Source: Struthidea cinerea (taxonomy: Eukaryota; Chordata; Aves; Passeriformes; Corcoracidae). From it: a DNA stretch of 64,000 bases. Positions 21,801 through 31,600 of this stretch are shown in pieces (within the stretch, counting starts at the first letter, position 1; every line of letters begins with the position of its first letter). Made by a program: the position numbers and the translations under genes. The DNA lies in NCBI GenBank assembly GCA_013397865.1, contig VZTI01005568.1, positions 199,929-263,928 on the forward strand. Reading direction: 5' to 3'. The notes beneath the pieces are model-generated. The model did not search any database, had not been told where the DNA came from, and worked only from the letters and a program-made list of their open reading frames with translations.

Positions 21801-21913
21801 CAGCCGGAGGCCCTGTGGCACATCCACGGAGAGGGAGAGGGAGAGGGAGAGGGAGTGGGAGAGGGAGAGGGGATATAAAACGTGCAGCCGGAGGCCCTGT
21901 GGCACATCCACGG
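21801..21913 (+). repeat. 29-bp exact direct repeat around a GA tract and TATA-like box
   Basis: The same 29 bases (starting cagccggaggccctgtggc) occur at 21801-21829 and 21885-21913. Between them lie a (gggaga)n run and gatataaaa at 21872-21880. Confidence 0.9.
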
Positions 21914-22607
21914 GCTCACGGGGTGTGTGCCCCGCGGCCCTGGCGCTCTCAGCTGAGAGTCTGCAGACAAGAGCAGGGCAGGCACGAGCTGCACCCCACA
22001 GACACCTCGGGACTGCCCCACTCCTGCCTGGCACCGCGTCCTTGTGCCCCAGTACCCGACGCACAGCACCGCCGGTCTCCCTCGCTGCCGTGCAGTTCCC
22101 ACCAGGTTCCCCCCACATCTCAGCTCTGAGCTGGGGGCTGCTCCTCAGCAGTCTCCGCGCCTTGCTCCCAGCACGGCTCCCGGGGCCGCATCTTCAGCGC
22201 TCCCCCGGCTGCACCCCCGACCGGAGGGTTCCGAGTGGGGCTGTTCCTGCCCGCAGACTCGGGTGTTTCGGGCGGCTGCGCTGTTCACACAGCCCCCGGG
22301 CAATCTCAGTTTAGTGGAAGGCAGAGCATTTCCCTGAAGAAGCTGGGCGCTGTGATTGCTCATCCTGGCACTTACGAATCACCTACAGAAGGCCCCACGT
22401 GAAGAGGCTCTGGGCGAGCTGAGGCACTGCTGCAAGGCTGAAGGCTGCAGCCTCTGGATTCAAACAAAAGAAGGGAATGTTCAGTGGAAAGGTCTCGCGA
22501 AATGAGAGTTTGGGGCTTTCTGAAGCAGCAGAGCGGTAAAACACAGAGATCTGTGCATAACATCCGCAGTTTTTAGGAGCTGGTAACAGGAATTCCTCTC
22601 TCTCTAG

Positions 22608-22673
22608 GCACCAAAATGCCATTTGCATGGATCGTGCCCTCAGCAATTTGGTTGGTGCTGCACTTCGCGGCAG
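22608..22673 (+). CDS. IL12RB2: IL12RB2 signal-peptide exon
   Basis: Acceptor ctctctctctag at 22606-22607, donor CAG|GTAAGA. Encodes MPFAWIVPSAIWLVLHFAA, 58 coding nt ending in phase 1, the same length and phase as the IL23R signal exon. Confidence 0.9.
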
Positions 22674-25600
22674 GTAAGAGGGGTTCCTTCCTACAGAGCA
22701 ATTATCTCTCAAATGAAGCACTCGGGCTAATTAGGGTGGGGTTTTTGCAGCTTCTCCTCCATGTGCCAGTGAACTTCTTCCTTCCTGGAGAGCAAAGAGT
22801 TGTCAGTGAGTCATGCAGGGAGGTTGTTCGGGTTTTAGTTCAAGGTGGAGCTGTTCGTGATGTGAGAAAAGGCACAGAGACAGGCAGAGCTCGTGGACAG
22901 GAAAAAATCCTGGTCACAGAATTCCAGACTGGTTTGGGTTGGGAGGGACCTTAATGCCCATCCAGTGCCACCCCTGCCATGGCAGGGACACCTCCCACCA
23001 TCCCAGGCTGCTCCAAGCCCCAGTGTCCAGCCTGGCCTTGGACACTGCCAGAATCCAGGGGCAGCCACAGCTGCTCTGGGCACCCTGTGCCAGGGCCTCC
23101 CCACCCTCCCAGGGAACAATTCCTTCCCAATATCCCATCCAGCCCTGCCCTCTGGCAGTGGGAAGCCATTCCCTGTGTCCTGTCCCTCCAGCCCTTGTCC
23201 CCAGTCCCTCTGCAGCTCTCCTGGAGCCCCTTCAGGCCCTGCAAGGGGCTCTGAGCTCTCCCTGGAGCCTTCTCCTCTCCAGGTGAGCACCCCCAGCTCT
23301 CCCAGCCTGGCTCCAGAGCAGAGGGGCTCCAGCCCTGGAGCAGCTCTGGGGCCTCCTCCAGCAGCTCCAAGTCCTCCCTGTGCCTCCTGCCACAGCTTTA
23401 CTGACTCAGGCACTTTTTAAATCCCCAGTGAAAGAAGGGTTCTGGTAGTTTTTACCTGGGGTTGTGTCGGTTCGTTGGTGCCAGAGCAGTCCCGTGGCTG
23501 CTGATCCCAGACAGCATCCCACGAGTTCCTGCGCAGAGCCAGGAGTTTGTCCATCAGGCATTCGGGGAGACTCTCCCTCATGCAGCTGGATTCCCGCCTG
23601 AGTTTGTCTTCCCGTTCCCTCGCAGAATCCTGCAGGAAAGGGGCGGTGGGTGCCAGCAGAGCTGCCCGCGGCACGGCGGGGGTCTGCGGCAAGGGGAACC
23701 TGACAGCCAACACCGCCTGTGCCGTCCGGCGGGGCACCAACGTCAGCCTGTCCTGCCAGCTGGGAGCCCCGCCGGGAGCCGGCTGGTGCTGGGCTGCCAT
23801 CTTCCTCAACAACTCCGAGCAAGCCAGGAGGCAGGGAGGCTCCGTCAGCAAAACCTTTGCGGTCACGACCTACGGCAAACACACCTTCACGTGCAAAACC
23901 CTCTGCGGAGACAAGGCCAAACTCGTCTGTGGAATCGATATCCAGTGCGGAAGTAAGGAAAATTAGTCGTTAATTACTCCCGGTCCTTAAAGGTTCCCCG
24001 CGGAGGGGGGAAGCCCGTTGGACACCGGCAGGGGGTGGCTTTGTCCAGGACGGGTGCTGTCTGTGAGGGGCTCTTCCTACGGAAAATATTCCTGGCTGGG
24101 ACTGAGCATCTCTGTTATCCCTGAAGGGAGAGAGGCTGAATGAACCCGCCTGCTCAGAGCAAGCAACGTCCTCCCTCCCAAGCACCCCCTAAAATGTCTC
24201 CCACCAACATCTTTGAGGAAGAAACACTGAAGGAGTTGGAGCTCAGGCTGGAGGGAGCTCTGAGCAGCCTGGTCTGGTTGGAGGTGTCGGACTGAAGGAC
24301 CCTTAAAGGTCCAACCCAAGCCAGGCTGTGATTCCGAGGCTGACAGGAATATCTGTTCCAGATCCTCCAGATGAGCCCAGGAACGTGTCCTGTATCCAGC
24401 ACGGCACACGGGGACATCCCACCTGCACCTGGGACAAAGGAAGGCTCACCTACCTCGACACCGCCTATGGAATCGAGTAAGCGATAGTGCTGGAAGTATA
24501 ATTAGCACCTAATTATCCCCCGGAGCAGTTTTCCGATCGTGCCCTGCAGCAGGGCAGCTCCCTCAGGGTTCAGCAGGCAGAGGCTGTGCCAAGATACCCC
24601 TTTGGGGAGGGAACCCTGTCCCGCACACCCGGGGTTCACCTTCCTTGCTCCAGAGAAACACAACCAAACCTTTCCTCCTGCTCCAGGCTCTCCAACGGGA
24701 CAGACGCCTTTTGCTTTCCAGAAGAAACTCCCGGTCAGGTGTTCGGCTCTCGGGCTCTGAGCAAGCTGGATTTTGACTCCAATTACACCGTGGTGGTTTC
24801 TGCCTCCAATGAATTAGGAAATGCCTCATCCCAGCCGCTCACCTTCACGTTAATAGACATAGGTAAAGCTCCACTGCCCACCTCTCAGCCTGCCCCAGAC
24901 CTTTGGGAAGACCTGAAAACACTCAGGGCACTTTAAAACTTTCAGAAAAATCACCCATCCAGCCTAAACCAATAATCCTATTTTCCACCTTTCCCTCCGA
25001 GCTGTGCTGCCTCTCTGAGCCTGCTTTGCTTCTTTCTGTTTCGGTGCCAGTGAAGCCACATCCTCCCGAGTTTTTAGTGGAATTTGATGATTCTTCTGCC
25101 ACCAACTGCACCTTTTCCTGGCACGACGAGGCACGAGCACAGCACTACAGGCTGAGATATCGTCCCCTCAGCAGGCACACCTGGAGCGTGGTAATCCTTT
25201 TGGGACTGAGGAGAAGGCTCCATGGAGAACTCAGAGCCCCCTTCTGGTGCCTAAAGGGGCTCCAGGAGAGCTGCAGAGGGACTGGGGACAAGGGATGGAG
25301 GGCCAGGACACAGGGAATGGCTTCCCACTGCCAGAGGGCAGGGATGGATGGGATATTGGGAAGGAATTCCTGGCTGGGAGGGTGGGGAGGGGCTGGGATG
25401 AAATTCCCAGAGCAGCTGTGGCTGCCCCTGGATCCCTGGGAGTGCCCGAGGCCAGGCTGGACATTGGGGCTTGGAGCAGCCTGGGACAAGGGGAGGTGTC
25501 CCTGCCATGGCAGGGGGGGCACTGGCTGGGCTGTGAGGTCCCTCCCAACCCAAACCACTCCATCACGCTGTGAAGTTTTTGCTTTTGCTTTAGAAGTGGC

Positions 25601-28600
25601 AAAAGGAGCGTTTTGCTGGGAGCTGAGCAAATCACTCAAACAGAGATTTCGTTACTGGCACGTAACAAATGAGGGATTTTTCAGCTGAAGCCCTGCAGGC
25701 CCGACGATTCCTTGCATCATCCTCTGAGTTATTGAAGCAGCCTCAGATCAGGGTTTCCCTGCTGGTTTTTAAAGCTGTTCCTGGCTGGGCTGCGCGTGGC
25801 CCTTGTTTCCTTGTGAGTTTAATCTTCCATGTCCTTCATCCCCATTGAAGGTTGAAAGCTTCAGCAGGGAGAAATATCACCTGCAGGGGCTGGAGCCTGA
25901 CACAGCCTACGAGTTCCAGGTGAGCTGCAGGATCCTCCCGGGGCGAGGGCTGTGGAGCGACTGGAGCAGGAACCAGACCCGCACCCCAGCAGCAGGTAAG
26001 GAGCCCTCCTGCCCCAAACCCGGCTCTGGGCCCTCCATCCCACGGGAAACTCCAGCTCATGGGGCCAAACTGCTGCTGGGTGGTTTTGCGGAGACTCTAG
26101 GTCCAGACCCGGAGCCAAGAGAGAGAAGTTTCTGTAAGAAAATTGCTTTTTAATGAACCAGCGGCGGAGCCGTTTGTGTTTCTCGCAGAACAGGAACGTC
26201 CAGAGCGTGCTGAAGGATTTGGGGGTTGCAATGAGATGATCTTTAAGGTCCCATCCAAAACCCTTCTAATTCTGTGATTCTCTGCTCTCCTGCCCGGCTT
26301 TGGCTGCTCTTTTTTTGTGAATTACTCGGAGCCCGCGGGGCTGGTGCTGCTGTGACTCAGCCCGTTTCCCATTTCCCACTGTGACAGCGGCAGTTTCTGT
26401 AAGAAGCATTGATTGATGCGGGAGGTGCGAACTTTTCCTTCCCTCCTCCACCTTCCTCTCGGCAATTTTCTCCCCTTCTCGTTGCACCCTGAGCCTGTGG
26501 CCATGGCCCCCAGCCCGCCCCTGCTGCGGGAGGAGAACGAGAAGGTTTTTAGCTGATCGAGGAGCACTTGCTGCCCTCAGACCAGGTGACAGCAAGGGGA
26601 GGTTGCAGACGAGGAGCTCGGTGCATCAGCACCGCTCTTTGTTGGAAGTTCTCCACACCTCAGCTCGCTGCAAACCCCAAATTAACACCTTTTCAAGGAG
26701 AAATTCCTTTTCATGCTCCTTTTCGTGCGAGCTGCCAAAAAATCTTGCCTTGCTCATGTGGTTCACAGGCTTTCAAAGCCAGGCTGGAGGGCAGCAGATG
26801 CAACCCCGTATTCTGATTTTTCCACTTTATCTCACCCTTCCCTCGCTCGGAGGGCTCTGGTTTTATTTCTGCTGCTGCTCCTGCTTCTCGTTTCTGTTCC
26901 AGTCACTCTTCGCAGTTCACACAGGACAAACTGCTCCGAACATCGCTGACGGGGAGGGGTTTGTGTCTTTGCTCCAGCCCTGCTCCGGCGGGGGCTGTCC
27001 ATCAGCTGCCCCTGTCCCAGCTATCAACAATTAATGTTTGAATTTGATGAGTTTGTGCCGGTCAGGGTCCTCGAGGAGCCAAGCTCTGTCATCCTCTGTC
27101 ACCTCAGCTTTCCTTAGGTATTTATCTCTGATTCTGGATTTCTGGAGCACATCCACCAGCCAGAGCTTCCCTTTAATGTTATTTTGGGACGCTTATTCAA
27201 AACATCAAGAGTTTCCAGTGGGAATTGTGGAAGGAACCGGGGGTTTGAGCTACCTCAGACAAGCTGTTAAAGGCATTTATTGCCTGGAGCCAGACAGGAA
27301 AATCCTACAGATCCCACAAGCCCCCTCATCCGAGGCTGCCCGCTGTTCTAGGACTGATGGAGCCAGCCCCAAGGACCCTCACGAGCCTCAAATTTATGCA
27401 AAGACAGGAGCTAATGCCGTGCCTTTGATGTGTGGGTTTCCTTGGGAGCCATCCGGATTACTGAGGGCAGGATAAAGTCAGCAGCAGACCCAAACCCTTT
27501 TCCTTGGATTTATGGCTTGTTCTCCTCGCGATCCCCGTCCTCAAAGCAGCCAAACAACAGCAACGGTGGATTATCACACCCTGCAGCCTTTCAGGGGCAT
27601 TTTAAAGCTTAAATTTTAATTTTCTCAGGGGTTTTGCCTCCTTTGCCTGCTCGTTGTTTGTTGGCTTCAAACCCCAGCCACAGCCACTGCTCCCCTTTTC
27701 CCTCCCCCCCAGTGCCCACCGGGACCCTGGATGTCTGGTACCGGCAGCAGGACGTGGACTCCGGGCACCAGAACCTCTCCCTTTTTTGGAAGGTGAGTTC
27801 AGTGCAACCCCAGCAGAGGCAGCAAAGCCCAGCCAGGTGAGAGGGGAGGCAAAACCCAGAGAGGGGCAACTCCGATTTTTAGGATTGCAGGAAAGGACTG
27901 AACCCTGGGAGAGCACAAGGGTTTCACCAGTTCCCAGGGACAGGGATACGGACCAAGAGTCCCCTCCCCAGGAGAAGGTTCATCATCACTTTTCTTCCTA
28001 AAATATCATGGAATGCCAGAATTATTTGGATGGGGAGGGATCTTGATTGTCATCTTGTTCCACGGGCAGAGACACCTCCCACTGTCCCAGGCTGCTCCAA
28101 GCCCCAATGTCCAGCCTGGCCTTGGGCACTGCCAGGGATCCAGGGGCAGCCACAGCTGCTCTGGGAATTCCATCCCAGCCCCTCCCCACCCTCCCAGCCA
28201 GGAATTCCTTCCCAATATCCCATCCATCCCTGCCCTCTGGCAGTGGGAAGCCATTCCCTGTGTCCTGTCCCTCCAGCCCCGGATCCAAAGCCCCTCTCCA
28301 GCTTCCCCAGCTGACAGCATTTTTGGGGTCTGGTGGGCAAAGCACATTCCACACAGAATTCGGGTTAAAGCCCCCCGGAGCTGGGTAAAAACATTCACTG
28401 CGTTTCCCCCCCGCAGCAACGAGCAGCACGCTGCAAGTGAAAGCAGAAATTCTCATGTGATTCTGTGACCCCAGACGTTGTGGCTTTAACTTGAAGACCT
28501 TTATCTTGCAGCACTTTCTTTATCAGGAGCGACTTCCTGCAGCATCATTCATAAAACAGGGTAATAAACTGCCTCGAGAGGTTTCACAGCAGCTTCAAAG

Positions 28601-31600
28601 CCAGGCTGAGACTCAGTACAACATCCTGCAGGAGACGTGCTCCTGTTCTCAGACAAATACCCCCAAAACCTCCATAAAACGGTTCAAAACTTTAATTTCA
28701 GCAGGTTTTCAGAGTGGTCCCAGCAGTGCCTCCGTCCTGGGGCGCTGCCAAAGCACCAGAAACTCTGCAAACGTTTTGGTGGGTGCTCTGTTTCGTTATG
28801 ACAAAAATCAGCCAAGCAAATGAACTCATGTCATAGAACCATCAGGAAACTGAAACTGGGATTACAACTGCAGGCACCCGGAGGGGAGCTAAAACCAGGG
28901 TGTGGTGTCACTGTCAGAGATGTGTGTTCTGAGAGGCTCTGTTCAAATAATTCTTTACGGGGGCTTTATGTAAAATCCAGGTTTTTCCTCCAAATCAAAA
29001 CCTGCTCATTTTGACAAACCCAGCTGAGCAGTTCCTAATCTTTTTTTTTTTTTCCTCCCTTGTGAAAAGCGTGGCTGGAATTCAGCCTCAGGGCAGGACG
29101 TGTTTCACTGTCCCCAGCTGGAGAAATCAGCACCTCACAGCAAAAGAGCTTCATTAAACTGGAATTGAATGGGAAAAATAAATTCTGGAATGGTTTGGGT
29201 CAGGAGGGCCCTTAAAGCCCACCCAGTGCCACCCCTGCCATGGCAGGGACACCTCCCACTGTCCCAGGCTGCTCCAAGCCCCAGTGTCCAGCCTGGCCTT
29301 GGGCACTGCCAGGGATCCAGGGGCAGCCACAGCTGCTCTGGGTACCCTGTGCCAGGGCCTCACCTCCCTCCCAGGGAACAATTCCTTCCCAATATCCCAT
29401 CCATCCCTGCCCTCTGGCAGCGGGAAGCCATTCCCTGTGTGCTGGCTCTCCAGGCTCTCATCCAAAGCCCCTCTCCAGCTTTCCCAGCTGACAGCACCTT
29501 TTTCAGAAGACAGTGACAGACACGCTTTCCCCGCAGGCTCTGAGCAAGCCAGAGGCAGGAGGGAGAATCCTGGGATACACGGTGACCTTGGAAGCCCTGG
29601 ACCACGGGAAGCTCCCAGCACAATCCCACCAAACCACCCAGACCAGCTTCTCCAGGGTCACCCCCAGGGCGGGCCACAGGATCACGGTCAGCGCCCACAA
29701 CTCGCGGGGCAGCTCCCCCGCTGCGGCCGTCCTGACCCGCCCGGGCAGCCAGGGTAAGGCTCCTGCTGGCTCGGGGTCCCCGCGAGCGGCAGCCGTGCCC
29801 TGCTCTGTGCCACGCACCACGAGCCGTTCCCTCCCTCCGCTCCGTGCTCATCTCAGAGGGACTCTGGGGATCTGCAGGTCCGCTTCTCCCTGTGGGTGAG
29901 CACCCCCAGCTCTCCCAGCCTGGCTCCGCACCAGAGGGGCTCCAGCCCTTGGAGCATCCCCGTTCCTCCTCTGGAATCGCTCCAGCAGCTTCATATCCTT
30001 CCTCATGGATCAGGGCGGGGTGTTGGGATGCGCTGTGACAGCAACTCCCAAGGGTTTGGGATGGCACAGCCAAGCAGTGCTGGGGGTGTTCAAACCACGA
30101 GGAAAGACAGGAATGTGACCGTTCCTGTCAGCAAACCCCTCATCCTCCCATCATCACCTCTTCTTTAATTAGAGTTCATTTTTATCCTTCCCACGGTGCC
30201 AAAGGGGATGAGACCCAGTAAAACCCACATATCCCATTTAATGGTTCGACTGGGGCTACAGTAGCTTCGTGCTGACAGCGGTTTTTGTTCCCCCCTGTAA
30301 GATCTGCCCCCTCCTCAGCGAGTCTCTGCCGTGGCCCTGGGGAACAGCAGCATCCTGGTGAGCTGGAGCCCCCCCCTCGGGCCCGCCGTGTCCGTGGGGG
30401 GGTACGTGGTGGAGTGGGCAGAGCCCTGGAGGGAGCCACGCCAGCAGCCCCAGCACAGCTGGGTGAAGCTGCCCCCGTCCCACCTGTCCACGGTGCTCGC
30501 AGGTGAGTGCCACCCTGGGCTGGGACACCAGCGAGGCACCAGCTTGGCTTGGAAGTATTTGAAGCGACAAGTCAGGTTTGAATTTGGCCTCCAAGGCCAG
30601 GCTGGGAGCAGCCTGGGATGGTGGGAGGTGTCGCTGCCCATGGCAGGGGTGGTGCCGGATGGGCTTTGAGGTCCCTCCCAACCCAAACCAGGCTGGGATT
30701 CTGTATTTCTGTAATTTTTACTAAAATCACTTCCAGGGATCCAGGGGCAGCCACAGCTTCTCTGGGCACCCTGTGCCAGGGCCTCCCCACCCTCCCAGGG
30801 AGGAATTCTTTCCCATTACCCATCCAACCCTGCCCTCTGGCAGTGGGAAGCCATTAATTTTCAGTTTGATGTCCAGTAAGGCTCTGCCGGGCTCAGTAGA
30901 TCAGAGAACATTTCTTTCCCTTCTTTATGAAAGACCCATCAATAATCAGGAGATTTATCTCAGATTTAAGCAGCCGACGCAATGTTTCTGCCCTGGCTGC
31001 AAATCCTTGAACAAGCAACTCTCCAGTTGTAATTTCTCTCTCCAGAGCACATCAGGGATAACGTCTGCTATCAGATCCACGTGTCTGCGCTTTATCAGGA
31101 CAGAGCTGGACAGGCAGCATCGGTCAGGGGAAACTCCACGGCACAAGGTAAACCACAGGAGCGCCCTTCCAGGTGTTTTTGAGGCGTTTTAAGCTCAGCT
31201 CTAAAGCCTGTCCTGTGTCTTGCAGCCCCATCAGCTGGGCCCCAGATGTTCACAACCCCCTGGGCCAGCGGCGTCCTGGTTTCCTGGGAGGAGATCCCAG
31301 CTCCCCAGCAGAGGGGCTGCATCACTGGCTACCACATCTACCTGCAGAGGAGGGACAGGCAGGGCACGCCCGAGGTCCATGGTGGGTGCCTGGGGGCTGG
31401 AAATGCTTCTCCTGCTCCCCTTTCATCGCTGAAGGTCCACAGTGGGATCATCACAAGTTGCTTTCAGTGCGGAACTATCAGATTTCTCTCTGCTTCTTCT
31501 TCCCCCTGCTCCTCTTACTCTTCTTCCTCCTCTTCTTATTCCTCTTCTTCATCTTATTCTTCTTCCTCTTCCTCCTCCTCTTATTATTCTTCTCATTCCT

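Noticed and set aside
30243..30253. ggttcgactgg resembling a tRNA B box
   Set aside because: No A box at proper distance and no cloverleaf; it is in an IL12RB2 intron.
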